A stretch of DNA of 64,000 nt from Streptomyces sp. NBC_00775 (GCF_036347135.1 NZ_CP108938.1:4030001-4094000); one strand, 5' to 3'. Numbered from the stretch's first letter, positions 1 through 8,630 are shown. Numbers and translations are program-made. Notes: generated from the letters alone by a model not told the origin.

Positions 1-554
1 GCCGCCGCCAGCTTCGTACCGCTGAATATCAGCGCGGTCAGGTACAGGAAGCTCGCGAGCTGGGCGAAGGCGCCGAGGACGACGAAGGAGAGGGCCGGGT
101 AGGCATACCCCGGGTCCACGAACTGCACGAAGAAGGCGACGAAGAACAGGATCGCCTTCGGGTTGAACAGGCTGATCACGAAGGCGCGCCGGTAGGGCCG
201 CTCCTCGGCGGCCGCCTCGGACTCCACGGCCTCCGCGACCCGCTCCCGCCGGGTCCGCCACATCCCCCACGCGGCCCGCAGCATCCCGACCGCCAGCCAC
301 GTCAGATACCCGGCACCGGCGTACTTCACGATCCCGAACAGCACGGCGTTCGCCTGCAACAGCGAGGCGACTCCTGCCGCGGAGAGGGTCATCAGCACGG
401 CGTCCCCGCACCAGACGCCGGCGGCGGCGGTGTACCCGGCGCGCACACCCCGGCGGGCGGCGACCGACAGCACATAGAGGGAGTTCGGACCGGGGAGCAG
501 GACGATCAGGACGAGGCCTGCGAGATAGGTGGGGAGATCAATGACACCGAGCAT
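1..554 (-). CDS. LysE/LeuE-family amino-acid exporter (3' end cut by window)
   Basis: Inner-membrane exporter of the LysE/RhtB superfamily, probably effluxing a neutral or basic amino acid. My translation starts at ATG 554 with MLGVIDLPTYLAGLVLIVLL, followed by the family signature PGPNSLYVL in the first membrane segment, then AGVWCGDAVLMTLSAAGVAS and a late FNPKAILFFVAFFVQF segment. These are the PGPN and NPK(A)xLFF motifs of LeuE/YeaS proteins. About 184 residues are visible, of a usual 205-215, so only the last helix is missing beyond base 1. Substrate cannot be set from sequence. It stands alone here, with the unknown 278-residue gene downstream of its start on the same strand but not overlapping it. 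Confidence 0.85.
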   Translation of the reverse strand, partial: MLGVIDLPTYLAGLVLIVLLPGPNSLYVLSVAARRGVRAGYTAAAGVWCGDAVLMTLSAAGVASLLQANAVLFGIVKYAGAGYLTWLAVGMLRAAWGMWRTRRERVAEAVESEAAAEERPYRRAFVISLFNPKAILFFVAFFVQFVDPGYAYPALSFVVLGAFAQLASFLYLTALIFSGTKLAA

Positions 555-638
555 GAAAACGAGTGTCGCACGGAGGTACGACACTCCCTCTTGGGGTGTC
601 GCCCGGCGGGACGGGCGATCGGCGGGTGAGCACGCGGC

Positions 639-1475
639 TCACAGACCGAAGGAGGGACCGTCGTCGAAGCCCGGGAGGTCGATCGACTCGTCAGGGAGCT
701 CCGTCGACTTCTCGTAGAGCTCGGTTGGCGGGGCGTAGAGCCCGACATGGTCGTCGAGCGGCTCCATCGGCTCGTACGTGAGTGGCGCGTCCTTGGTGAT
801 CTCACGGTGGCGCAGCCATTCCGCGATCGCCTGTGTCTGCGTGAAGTCCTTGGCCGCCTCCAGCTCCTTCTGCTCGGCCTTCTCGCGCATGCCCTGGACC
901 GCGTCACTCAGCATCGTGACGGTCTTGCCGATCACGGACGTCGGCATCATGTGGATGAGGAAGCCGCCGATCACACACCGGGCCGCGCCGGCCGCCAGGC
1001 TGTTGTCGCTCTTGAGCTCGGCGTGGACGCCCTGCAGCAAGGCTGCGTCGATATCGCCGTGCAGGGCCGTGATGGCCACCGACGCCGCGTCGTAGACGGT
1101 GGCGCCCCCGGGCTCCAGGGGACACGTCAGGGCGATGACCGAGTCCTCGCCCTCACCGATCTCGTGGAACGTGATCGCGAGGTCCTTGGTCTCCTCGTTG
1201 ACCCTCTCGATGGTCAGCGGAGGCTCCATGCCTTCGATCACTGACAGCGCCTTGTCGAGGACCTTCTTCTCGTTGGCGAGCGGACCGACGTCGACGGCCA
1301 GCCCCTTGAGGTCCAGCCGTGGCTTCTCGCGCATCTCACCGAGGAGGGGCTTCGACAGGATGATCTCGTTGTCGATGGACCGGTCGCCGGGTGGCTCCAA
1401 CGGCGGACGAACCTGCTCGATCTTCCTCGTCGGGCGCTCGATCCTCCGACTTGGCCTCTCCCGTCCGAACTCCAT
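639..1475 (-). CDS. Unknown protein, 278 aa
   Basis: I do not recognise this protein. It begins with a charged Arg-rich stretch (EFGRERPSRRIERPTRKIEQ), followed by a soluble acidic body and one hydrophobic patch near the middle (AGAARCVIGGFLIHMMPTSV) that could be a helix buried in a fold rather than a membrane span. The acidic C-terminus repeats 'ELPDESIDLPGFDD'-like segments. Two ATG starts are possible: 1505 has AGGGAG only two bases upstream, while 1475 has GGGGAGG five bases upstream, so I prefer 1475. Codon bias is typical of the neighbours, so it is a genuine gene. It lies 80 bases after the mutase stop on the same strand, which could place it in the mutase transcript, but nothing ties it to that reaction. 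Confidence 0.6.
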   Translation of the reverse strand: MEFGRERPSRRIERPTRKIEQVRPPLEPPGDRSIDNEIILSKPLLGEMREKPRLDLKGLAVDVGPLANEKKVLDKALSVIEGMEPPLTIERVNEETKDLAITFHEIGEGEDSVIALTCPLEPGGATVYDAASVAITALHGDIDAALLQGVHAELKSDNSLAAGAARCVIGGFLIHMMPTSVIGKTVTMLSDAVQGMREKAEQKELEAAKDFTQTQAIAEWLRHREITKDAPLTYEPMEPLDDHVGLYAPPTELYEKSTELPDESIDLPGFDDGPSFGL

Positions 1476-1555
1476 CCGAGCCTCCCCGAAGCAGCGGGCC
1501 GTCATGTCTCCCTAAGACGCATCGGCCCGCCCCCGGGTTCCCTCAAAAGCCCTGC

Positions 1556-3136
1556 TCAGAAGGCGTCCGACGGCACATACGTCCCCCAGACCCCCCGCAG
1601 CGCATTGCACACCTCGCCCACCGTCGCGCGGGCGCGGAGGGCGTCCTTCATCGGGTACAGCACGTTGTCCGTACCCTCGGCCGCCTTCTTCAACTGGGCG
1701 AGGGCGGCGTCCACCGCGGACTGGTCGCGTTCGGCGCGGAGCTTCGCGAGGCGTTCCGCCTGCTGGGCCTCGATCACGGGGTCCACGCGGAGCGGCTCGT
1801 ACGGCTCCTCCTCGTCGAGCTGGAAGCGGTTGACGCCCACGACCACGCGCTCGCCGGAGTCCGTCTCCTGGGCGATGCGGTAGGCGCTGCGCTCGATCTC
1901 GGACTTCTGGAAGCCGTGCTCGATGGCGCTGACCGCGCCGCCCAACTCCTCGACCCTGTCCATGAGTTCGACGGTCGCCGCCTCGACGTCGTCGGTCATC
2001 TTCTCGATGACGTAGGAGCCCGCGAAGGGGTCCACGGTGGCCGTGACATCGGTCTCGTAGGCCAGCACCTGCTGCGTACGGAGGGCCAGGCGGGCGCTCT
2101 TGTCCGTCGGGAGCGCGATCGCCTCGTCGAAGGAGTTGGTGTGCAGGGACTGCGTGCCGCCGAGCACCGCTCCCAAGCCCTGGACGGCGACACGCACCAG
2201 GTTCACCTCGGGCTGCTGCGCCGTCAGCTGCACGCCCGCCGTCTGCGTGTGGAAGCGCAGCATCAGCGACTTGGGGTTCTTGGCGCCGAACTCGTCCTTC
2301 ATCACCCGGGCCCAGATGCGGCGGGCCGCGCGGAACTTGGCGACCTCCTCCAGGATCGTCGTACGGGCGACGAAGAAGAAGGAGAGGCGGGGGGCGAAGT
2401 CGTCGACGTCCATCCCGGCCGCTACCGCCGTCCGCACGTACTCGATGCCGTCGGCGAGCGTGAACGCGATCTCCTGTGCGGGGGACGCGCCCGCCTCCGC
2501 CATGTGGTAGCCGGAGATCGAGATCGTGTTCCACTTCGGGATCTCGGTCTTGCAGTACTTGAAGATGTCCGCGATCAGACGGAGGGAGGGCTTGGGCGGG
2601 AAGATGTACGTGCCCCGCGCGATGTACTCCTTGAGTACGTCGTTCTGGATCGTGCCCGTCAGCTGGTCCGCCGGGACGCCCTGCTCCTCGCCGACCAGTT
2701 GGTACATCAGCAGGAGCAGCGCCGCGGGCGCGTTGATCGTCATCGACGTCGAGACCTTGTCCAGCGGAATCCCGCCGAACAGGATCCGCATGTCCTCGAC
2801 CGAGTCGATCGCCACGCCGACCTTGCCGACCTCACCGTGCGCGATGGCGGCATCGGAGTCGTGACCCATCTGGGTGGGCAGGTCGAAGGCGACCGACAGA
2901 CCCATCGTGCCGTTGGCGATCAGCTGCTTGTAGCGGGCGTTCGACTCCACGGCCGTACCGAAGCCGGCGTACTGCCGCATCGTCCACGGACGGCCCGTGT
3001 ACATCGACGGGTAGACGCCGCGGGTGAAGGGGTACGAGCCCGGCGCGCCCAGCTTCTCAGCCGGGTCCCAGCCCTCCAGGGTCTCCGGCCCGTAGACCGG
3101 CTCGATCGGCAGACCGGACTCGGATTCGCGCGCCAT
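1556..3136 (-). CDS. Methylmalonyl-CoA mutase large subunit, B12-domain-less type
   Basis: Coenzyme-B12 acyl-CoA mutase catalytic subunit, 526 aa, ending after the TIM-barrel domain with no C-terminal DxHxxG cobalamin-binding domain; a separate B12-binding small subunit, not in this window, must supply it. Start ATG 3136 is chosen because GGGAGG lies seven bases upstream, inside the longer GTG frame opening at 3151. The substrate loop [19 protein letters not shown] (42-60) aligns with P. shermanii MutB 75-93 at a constant offset of 33. Tyr56 and Arg174 match MutB Tyr89 and Arg207, which hold the methylmalonyl carboxylate; isobutyryl-CoA mutases carry Phe and Gln there. His211 matches catalytic His244. 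This supports methylmalonyl-CoA rather than isobutyryl-CoA as substrate. Ser44 replaces Thr77. Confidence 0.88.
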   Translation of the reverse strand: MARESESGLPIEPVYGPETLEGWDPAEKLGAPGSYPFTRGVYPSMYTGRPWTMRQYAGFGTAVESNARYKQLIANGTMGLSVAFDLPTQMGHDSDAAIAHGEVGKVGVAIDSVEDMRILFGGIPLDKVSTSMTINAPAALLLLMYQLVGEEQGVPADQLTGTIQNDVLKEYIARGTYIFPPKPSLRLIADIFKYCKTEIPKWNTISISGYHMAEAGASPAQEIAFTLADGIEYVRTAVAAGMDVDDFAPRLSFFFVARTTILEEVAKFRAARRIWARVMKDEFGAKNPKSLMLRFHTQTAGVQLTAQQPEVNLVRVAVQGLGAVLGGTQSLHTNSFDEAIALPTDKSARLALRTQQVLAYETDVTATVDPFAGSYVIEKMTDDVEAATVELMDRVEELGGAVSAIEHGFQKSEIERSAYRIAQETDSGERVVVGVNRFQLDEEEPYEPLRVDPVIEAQQAERLAKLRAERDQSAVDAALAQLKKAAEGTDNVLYPMKDALRARATVGEVCNALRGVWGTYVPSDAF

Positions 3137-3369
3137 TGCTGTGCCTCCCACTCAAGCTACTCACTAGTAGGTTCCGACCCTCGCGACGGACTGTAGCGGC
3201 GGCCGTGCGCCGGGTGGAGTGGCCCATGCTGGGACCTTGCTCACAGACCGGTTCACGAACCTGTTCCGCGGACCTGTACACCGTTTCGCTCTCCACCATG
3301 CCGCCTGGTTCGCAACCGGTCACGCCCGGGGAGCATCTCAGGTGACACAACGGCACAACGGGGGTCCGG

Positions 3370-4206
3370 ATGCGTACGACGGGTACTACGGCAGGTATGA
3401 AGAGATCGCTGGCCGCCCTCGCGGTTCTCGCTGCGGTGAGCGGCTGCACGGCACAGGCCGTGGACGCCCACGGGAAGACTCCGCCGGCCGTGCGGACCGG
3501 CGGTTCGGCCGGCCCCACGCCCACGACGACGGCCAAGGACAAGGACAAGGACGACAAGCCCGCCCCCGCCGCCGCCAAGGTCCTGTGGTCCTCCGGCGAC
3601 AAGGGCACGGACGTCCGCGAGGTACAGGCCCGGCTGCACCAGGTCGCCTGGCTCATCACCGCGCCGACGGGAACGTACGACTCCGCGACGGCCTCCGCCG
3701 TGAAGGGCTTCCAGGGCAAGCGCGGGCTGCCGCAGACCGGCGAACTGGACGCCGTCACCTGGGAGCGGCTGAAGAGGATGACGCACAAGCCGGCCCAGTG
3801 GGAGCTGTACCCGTACGGCGGGCAGCCGGCCGCGCAGCCGGACCCGCGCTGTATGACGGGCCGCGTGCTGTGCGTCAGCAAGACGAGCCGCACGCTGCGC
3901 TGGATGATCGACGGGAAGACGGTCTCGACGATGGACGTGCGGTTCGGCTCGCAGTACACACCGACCCGCGAAGGTGTGTTCAGCGTCTACTTCAAGTCGC
4001 GCTACCACGTGTCGACGATCTACCACACGTCCATGCCGTACGCGATGTTCTTCAGCGGCGGCCAGGCGGTCCACTTCTCCTCGGACTTCGCGGCCCGCGG
4101 CTACTACGGCGCCTCGCACGGCTGCGTCAACGTACGGGACGAGGGGAAGATCGCGGCGCTGTTCGCGCAGGTCCGCACGGGGGACAAGGTCGTCGTCTAC
4201 TGGTGA
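3370..4206 (+). CDS. L,D-transpeptidase lipoprotein (YkuD) with peptidoglycan-binding domain
   Basis: Cell-wall cross-linking enzyme that forms 3-3 peptide cross-links. A lipoprotein signal ends in a lipobox (LAAVSGC, Cys26), followed by a Lys/Asp/Pro linker (about 45-70), a PG_binding_1 domain (about 75-132, GTDVREVQARLHQVAWL, then SATASAVKGFQGKRGLPQTG) and a YkuD catalytic domain (about 155-278). The active-site motif is YGASHGCVNV with the catalytic Cys near residue 252 and the partner His in HFSSDF. Length is normal for a short actinomycete Ldt. An internal ATG at 3397 is an alternative start that would still leave a complete lipoprotein signal. It is monocistronic and closed by a strong hairpin. 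Confidence 0.9.
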   Translation: MRTTGTTAGMKRSLAALAVLAAVSGCTAQAVDAHGKTPPAVRTGGSAGPTPTTTAKDKDKDDKPAPAAAKVLWSSGDKGTDVREVQARLHQVAWLITAPTGTYDSATASAVKGFQGKRGLPQTGELDAVTWERLKRMTHKPAQWELYPYGGQPAAQPDPRCMTGRVLCVSKTSRTLRWMIDGKTVSTMDVRFGSQYTPTREGVFSVYFKSRYHVSTIYHTSMPYAMFFSGGQAVHFSSDFAARGYYGASHGCVNVRDEGKIAALFAQVRTGDKVVVYW

Positions 4207-4238
4207 CGGACCCGGCGCGGGGCGGAGAAGGAGAGTGG

Positions 4239-4277
4239 GGCGCGGGCGGGACCGGGGGAACGTGTCCCGCCCGCGCC
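4239..4277 (+). terminator. Strong hairpin after L,D-transpeptidase
   Basis: Perfect 14-bp stem (GGCGCGGGCGGGAC / GTCCCGCCCGCGCC) with an 11-base loop, 33 bases after the transpeptidase stop. GC-rich hairpins without a U-tract are the usual Streptomyces terminator form. The rest of the gap to 4484 holds no gene. Confidence 0.75.
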
Positions 4278-4484
4278 AATGTGCACCGAGCCATGGGTAC
4301 GGGGGGAACCCCGGCTCAGTGCGACGGCCGATGACCAGTCGGCTCACCCCTTACTGCGTCACGGCGGCCGAAAACGTCACACCCTGGCCGAAGAAAGTTC
4401 CAAGAAATACGAAACCGCAGGTCAGAGGCGGGTCAAAGACAGGTCGGAGAGGTGCTGTGAGCGGCTCAGTGCCCAGTGAGTGGC

Positions 4485-5573
4485 TCAGTGGCCGGTGAGC
4501 AGCGCCAGTGCGCTGTACGTCGGGGACGGCGTCGGAGCCGCGACCGTCTTGCTCGGCAGCAGCGGGTTCAGGGCCGACACTGAGGGCGCCGGGGTGAGGA
4601 TGCCGCCGTTGCCGCGGTGGTCGTTGCCGCCCGGCAGTATGTGGTTGCCGTCGTCGTCACCACCCTGATCCCCTTGATCGCCCTGGTCCGAGCCCTGCCC
4701 CGACCCCTGGTTGCCGCCGTTCGTGTCCCCGTCGCCGTTCTGGCCGTTGCCGGAGCCGCCCTCGGTCTTCCCCAGGATGCCGTTGCAGTACGACTTCACC
4801 CGGCTGCCGCCGCCCGCGGCGTCCTCCAGGACGCGCCGGCGGCCGGCGGCCAGGTCCTTGCCGTCGAGGACGTCGCGGCAGTACGAACGGGTCTTGGTCC
4901 ACCACGCGGCCGAGCGATCGGCGTCGCCCGTCTTGTCCGAGCCCGGCTGCCCGCTCGCGGCGGTGCCACCGGATGCCTCGTCGCTCGCGGAGCCCTTGTC
5001 GGCCGGGCCGCTCGTGCTGCCGTCGGGCGTCGGGGCCTGGGAGCCGCCGGTCCCGGAGGCTCCGGGCGACGGCGAGACGAGCGGCCGTTCCGGTGTCCCG
5101 GCGGCCGTGACCGAGGCGGCGGGGCCCGGTCTGTCGTTACGGAACGGAGTCGGCAGCACTCCGGTTCCGGCCGCGACGGCGACTCCGCCGATCATTCCGG
5201 CGGCCAGCGCCGCGGCGATCCCGAAGCGCGCGGGGCGACCCCAACGGGCCCGGCGGCCACCCGGCACCGGGCGTCCGAGACGTACCAGACCGGCGTCGGA
5301 GGCATGGGCGGCCGGGCGTGTCAGACCGCGCCGGCCGAGGTGCGCCTCCTCGCCGTTCCTGCCCGTGCGCGCCCTGCGGAACTCGGCCAAAGCGGCGGCC
5401 TCGCCGGGGAGTTCGGTGCTGCTCAGCGCCGTCTCGGCGGCCAGCGCACCAAGGGCGTCGGCGAGTCGGTCCGCCTGGTCGCGGGTGTCGGCGTCGACGG
5501 CTTCCAGCGGCTCTCCGCGCAACAAACGCTCCGCGGCATCGCGGTCCAGCCACCTGTACTGCTCGTCGGCCAT
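4485..5573 (-). CDS. Membrane anti-sigma-like partner of the upstream ECF sigma factor
   Basis: Single-pass membrane protein, 362 aa, encoded directly after an ECF sigma gene, so probably its regulator. ATG 5573 shares one base with the sigma stop (TGATG) and has AAGGA seven bases upstream. Domains: cytoplasmic part 1-115 with an acidic helical start (YRWLDRDAAERLLRGEPLEA); one membrane span about 118-140 (IAAALAAGMIGGVAVAAG); Ser/Thr/Pro/Gly linker; an extracytoplasmic segment with two cysteines 30 residues apart (SYCRDVL ... EDAAGGGSRVKSYC); then a Gly/Asn/Asp/Gln-rich tail (NGDGDTNGGNQGSGQGSDQG) and a short Pro-rich end. No canonical zinc anti-sigma HxxxCxxC motif is present, so anti-sigma function is inferred from coupling and topology. 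It is a paralogue of the 6642-7388 product. Confidence 0.7.
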   Translation of the reverse strand: MADEQYRWLDRDAAERLLRGEPLEAVDADTRDQADRLADALGALAAETALSSTELPGEAAALAEFRRARTGRNGEEAHLGRRGLTRPAAHASDAGLVRLGRPVPGGRRARWGRPARFGIAAALAAGMIGGVAVAAGTGVLPTPFRNDRPGPAASVTAAGTPERPLVSPSPGASGTGGSQAPTPDGSTSGPADKGSASDEASGGTAASGQPGSDKTGDADRSAAWWTKTRSYCRDVLDGKDLAAGRRRVLEDAAGGGSRVKSYCNGILGKTEGGSGNGQNGDGDTNGGNQGSGQGSDQGDQGDQGGDDDGNHILPGGNDHRGNGGILTPAPSVSALNPLLPSKTVAAPTPSPTYSALALLTGH

Positions 5574-6235
5574 CACATGTCCTTCTGCGTCCGCGAACGC
5601 GTATGCGTCACACCCGCGGACGTCACCGCGCGTGTGCGCGATCCTCTTTGTGGGGGAACGGCGCCGAGTGCGCCGGCGGATTCCGGATCCTCGCCGAGCA
5701 GCTCCGCGAGCCGCTTCAGACCTCGGTGCGCCGCCGTGCGGACCGCGCCGGGGCGCTTGCCGAGAGTCTCGGCGGCGGTCTTGGCGTCGAGGCCGACGAC
5801 GACGCGGAGCACGACGGCCTCCGCCTGGTCCTGCGGGAGCTGGGCGATGAGCGAGAGGGTGCTGTCGGTGGCCAGCGCCTCGATCGCCTCACCCGCGGTG
5901 TCGGACTCGGCGGCCTTGCCGGTCAGTTCGGTCTCGTCGCCGCCGATCGCGGGGCGGCGCCCGCGCATCCGTATGTGGTCCAGGGCGCGGTTGCGGGCGA
6001 TCCGGGCGGCCCAGCCGCGGAACCGGTCCGCGTCTCCGCTGAACCGCTCCAGGTCACGGGCGATCTGCAGCCAGGACTCGGATGTGACGTCCTCCGCGTC
6101 CGGGTCGCCGACCAGCGTCCGTACGTATCCGAGCAGCCGTGGGTGCACCGCGCGGTACACAGTCCGGAACGCGGTCTCGTCCCCGTCCTGTGCAGCAAGC
6201 ACCGCGGCGGTCAGCTCCGCGTCGTCCCCCAGCAC
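5573..6235 (-). CDS. ECF-family RNA polymerase sigma factor (first pair)
   Basis: Extracytoplasmic-function sigma factor, 220 aa. Region 2 is about 20-95 (FRTVYRAVHPRLLGYVRTLV, then DAEDVTSESWLQIARDLERF, then FRGWAARIARNRALDHIR) and region 4 about 130-182 (LIAQLPQDQAEAVVLRVVVG, KTAAETLGKRPGAVRTAAHR). A basic, Thr/Arg-rich tail of about 40 residues follows region 4. Start GTG 6235 has AGGGAGAGG eight bases upstream. It is translationally coupled to a membrane anti-sigma-like gene and strongly resembles the sigma factor at 7443-8033, so the two cassettes look like a tandem duplication. Its 5' region holds a perfect 20-bp palindrome that may be an operator. Confidence 0.92.
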   Translation of the reverse strand: MLGDDAELTAAVLAAQDGDETAFRTVYRAVHPRLLGYVRTLVGDPDAEDVTSESWLQIARDLERFSGDADRFRGWAARIARNRALDHIRMRGRRPAIGGDETELTGKAAESDTAGEAIEALATDSTLSLIAQLPQDQAEAVVLRVVVGLDAKTAAETLGKRPGAVRTAAHRGLKRLAELLGEDPESAGALGAVPPQRGSRTRAVTSAGVTHTRSRTQKDM

Positions 6236-6641
6236 CCGCGCGCGCCTCTCCCTGCGCCTAAACCGGCGCCGCTTTCGCGGACCGGGTCCTCGCCGCCGTG
6301 GTTCGTCAGTCGATGGTTGCGGTCCCGGGACCGCAAGTGGTTGCGATGGTCATGCATCTTCCGCACCCGGCGCGAATGGCACGTTACGACGTGAAACCGC
6401 TCCCCGTCCATGTCCGTACAACATGCAACTACCTCGTGACGGAGCGAGGTGTGACACAAAACGCAGCCGTGGCGCTGTAGAGAGTACGGGCCGCCGCGCG
6501 GCCCGTGCCGCGCGACGGCCGGGGCCTCTCCTGTGGGGGGTGGCGGCCCCGGCCGTTGCCATCGGCGAGGAAGGGCGGGCGTACGCCGGGTACGCCGAAG
6601 GGCCCCGAAGGGCCCTCGAAACTCTCGGCTCTCCGACTTCT
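6236..6641. other. 406-base non-coding stretch between the two sigma cassettes
   Basis: Contains the palindrome at 6317-6336 and a small hairpin at 6599-6616 (AGGGCCC / GGGCCCT, loop CGAA) just past the stop of the second anti-sigma-like gene, which may end that transcript. I see no convincing ORF or RNA gene. The promoter of the first sigma gene should lie here, but I could not assign a clear -35/-10 pair. Confidence 0.5.
6317..6336. promoter_or_regulatory. Perfect 20-bp palindrome upstream of first ECF sigma gene
   Basis: TTGCGGTCCCGGGACCGCAA reads the same on both strands, 82 bases upstream of the GTG start. With no loop it suits a dimeric repressor or activator better than a terminator. 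It is flanked by repeated GGTTGCG words (6315-6321 and 6339-6345). The protein that binds it is unknown. Confidence 0.5.
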
Positions 6642-7388
6642 CTACTGCTTGCCCCTGGACTTCGCCGGCTTCGGCGTCGGTGACGACGGCGAGGTGGCCG
6701 CGGACGTGGCGGCCGGGCTCGGCGCGCTGTCCGCCTTCTTCGTGTTCGTGTCCGTGGGCTCGGTGTCCTCACCCAACTGCTCGGCGCAGTACGCCGCGAC
6801 GTTGTCCTCGCCGCCCGCGGCGGTGATCAGCCGCTGCCAGGCCGTCGAGTTCAGGGCATTGCCCCGGCCCTTGACGTTCTCGTACGCGCGGCAGTGGGCC
6901 TCGGTGTCCTGGGCCTGGGAGGGGCGGGCGGAGGGATCGGCCTGCGCGGGGGCGGAAGACGAACCGGAAACCGCAGGCCCCGTGGGCTCGACGGCGGACC
7001 GGTCGGGGGCGCTGCTGGACGGCTGAGTCCTGCTCCCGCCCCGGTCGTCCGGGTCGTCGTCGGACGACGAACCGATGGCCGCGACGGCGACCCCGCCCAG
7101 CGTCACGCTCGCCAGCAGCACGGCGAACGTGGCCTTCAGCGAGCGGCCCACTCGCCGCTGCTCGCGCGGCCGCCAGTCGTCCCGCCGCCGGGTGCGCGCG
7201 GCGTGCGCGCCGCCGTCCCGCGCGGTACGGAAGGCCGCGACGGCCTGCGCCTCGGCGTCGGCGTCGTGCGCCCCGCCGCGCATCACGGCGGCGAGCAGCA
7301 CCTCCAGGGCGGGCTCTTCACTCGCGGAACCCGACGGGCGCGTGACCCGACGGCCGGAGTTCCCGCCGTCGCCGTCTCGTTCACCCAT
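6642..7388 (-). CDS. Membrane anti-sigma-like partner of second ECF sigma factor
   Basis: Single-pass membrane protein, 248 aa, next to an ECF sigma gene. Cytoplasmic part 1-82 (EEPALEVLLAAVMRGGAHDA, AAFRTARDGG), membrane span about 85-107 (FAVLLASVTLGGVAVAAIG), Ser/Pro/Thr linker, then an extracytoplasmic module with two cysteines 34 residues apart (HCRAYENV ... ITAAGGEDNVAAYC), and a Pro/Ser/Lys-rich tail. The layout, the span motif (GGVAVAA) and the AAGGxxxVxxYC block match the 4485-5573 protein, so they are paralogues. ATG 7388 follows GAGAGGG at eight bases. It starts 54 bases after the sigma stop. Anti-sigma role is inferred from position and topology only. Confidence 0.68.
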   Translation of the reverse strand: MGERDGDGGNSGRRVTRPSGSASEEPALEVLLAAVMRGGAHDADAEAQAVAAFRTARDGGAHAARTRRRDDWRPREQRRVGRSLKATFAVLLASVTLGGVAVAAIGSSSDDDPDDRGGSRTQPSSSAPDRSAVEPTGPAVSGSSSAPAQADPSARPSQAQDTEAHCRAYENVKGRGNALNSTAWQRLITAAGGEDNVAAYCAEQLGEDTEPTDTNTKKADSAPSPAATSAATSPSSPTPKPAKSRGKQ

Positions 7389-7442
7389 GTCCGGTTCCCT
7401 CTCTGTCCGACGGCTTCCTGCCGTTCGACGACTTCTTGCCGC

Positions 7443-8033
7443 TCATCCCGACTCCCCCAGCGTCTGGGGTCCCTCATCCGTCACACCCTCGGCGCGGAGC
7501 AGCCGCGCGAGGCTCTTCAGGCCGCGATGGGAGGCGGTGCGCACCGCGCCCGGGCGCTTGCCCAGTACCCGCGCCGCCGCCGGCCCGTCGAGGCCGACCA
7601 CCACCCGCAGCAGCACGGCCTCGGCCTGGTCGCGCGGCAACCGTGAGACCAGCTCCAGGGCGTACTCCGTGGAGAGGGTCTCCAGCGCCTGGTCGTGCGT
7701 GCTGTGCGTGCCGGGCAGCTCCAGTACGTCCTGTTCGATCGCGGTCCCCCGGGGCCGTACCTTCAGCCGCCGAAGATGGTCCAGCGCCCGGTGCCGGGCG
7801 ATGGTCGCGGTCCAGCCGCGGAACCCCGCCCCGTCACCCCGGAAGCGCCCGAGGTCCCGCGCGATCTCCAGCCACGCGTCGGACGCCACGTCCTCCGCGT
7901 CGTCGCCGACGATCCCGCGCAGATACCCGAGCAGTCCGGGCTGCACGATCCGGTACGCGACCGCGAAGGCGGCCTCGTCCCCCTCCTGCGCCCGCGCGAC
8001 GGCCACGCCCAGCTCCCCGTCGTACGCCTGCAC
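7443..8033 (-). CDS. ECF-family RNA polymerase sigma factor (second pair)
   Basis: ECF sigma factor of about 196 aa with region 2 (FAVAYRIVQPGLLGYLRGIV, DAEDVASDAWLEIARDLGRF, FRGWTATIARHRALDHLRRL) and region 4 (LVSRLPRDQAEAVLLRVVVG, PAAARVLGKRPGAVRTASHR). Both match the first-pair sigma closely, including RLPxDQAEAVxLRVVVGLD and LGKRPGAVRTAxHRGLK. The open frame reaches GTG 8078, but no ribosome site precedes it; GTG 8033 has GGGAGGGG upstream, so I use 8033. The anti-sigma-like gene follows after 54 bases. It lacks the 40-residue C-terminal tail of the first sigma. Confidence 0.9.
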   Translation of the reverse strand: MQAYDGELGVAVARAQEGDEAAFAVAYRIVQPGLLGYLRGIVGDDAEDVASDAWLEIARDLGRFRGDGAGFRGWTATIARHRALDHLRRLKVRPRGTAIEQDVLELPGTHSTHDQALETLSTEYALELVSRLPRDQAEAVLLRVVVGLDGPAAARVLGKRPGAVRTASHRGLKSLARLLRAEGVTDEGPQTLGESG

Positions 8034-8207
8034 GCGGCGGGGTTCCCCTCCCTGGCCCAACACTGTCCTCGTTCGCACCGAGTTCGCCCGAAATCAACAC
8101 CGATCGACACGGTCTGCCGTGTCGCCGCCCCCATGGTCATCAGCGTCGGGCCTCACAGAAATGTCACAGTGCGTCAGGCGCCCTTGCCGCCTCACGCGTA
8201 CCGGCTC

Positions 8208-8630
8208 TCACAGGCGGGCCGCGGGGGCCGTTCGCCCGTGCAGCTGCAGATACAAGGTCCGTACGGACTCCAGCTCGCCCGCCTCGAAGCGCTTCACGAC
8301 CTTGCCGAGCGGGTTCCACACGCGCCCGTCGGGCATCCGTACGCCGACGGGCTGGCCGAACAGCTCCCGCTGACCGGCGTCGAAATCGACCCACTGGGCC
8401 CCGGCGCGCCTCACGAGCACCTCGCCGGCGTAGACGCCGAGCCCGAACAGCACGTGCTGGACGCTGCCACGGTCGGGGCTTCCCTTCCGCAGGCCGTCGA
8501 CGATGAAGTCGACCACCCGCAGGCTGTTCACGGAGTAGTCCAGTGGCAGCCGGTTGCGCGCAGTGGCCTGCCGCACGAACAGCTCCGCCTGCCGCCGCAT
8601 CCGCAGCCCGGCCGGTGCCTGCTCCGCCAT
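8208..8630 (-). CDS. Unknown 140-aa protein, paralogue of 14567-14989 product
   Basis: Soluble protein of unknown function. Starting at ATG 8630 (preceded by AGGGGGTGGGGA) rather than 8654 gives 140 residues. Conserved blocks shared with the 14567-14989 product are RLPLDYSVNSL, VLFGLGVYAGEVLVRRAGA, and RMPDGRVWNPLGKVVKRFEA. The pattern LDYSxxSLxxxD - GxGxYAGEVxxRxxGAxW - PDGRxWxPxxxxxRxxxAG recurs in both, suggesting an alpha/beta fold with a conserved acidic/Trp site. No signal peptide or membrane segment. No family name comes to mind with certainty. Confidence 0.65.
   Translation of the reverse strand: MAEQAPAGLRMRRQAELFVRQATARNRLPLDYSVNSLRVVDFIVDGLRKGSPDRGSVQHVLFGLGVYAGEVLVRRAGAQWVDFDAGQRELFGQPVGVRMPDGRVWNPLGKVVKRFEAGELESVRTLYLQLHGRTAPAARL

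Noticed and set aside
1556..3136. Assignment of the mutase as isobutyryl-CoA mutase (icmA)
   Set aside because: The pocket has Tyr/Arg, where isobutyryl-CoA mutases have Phe/Gln.
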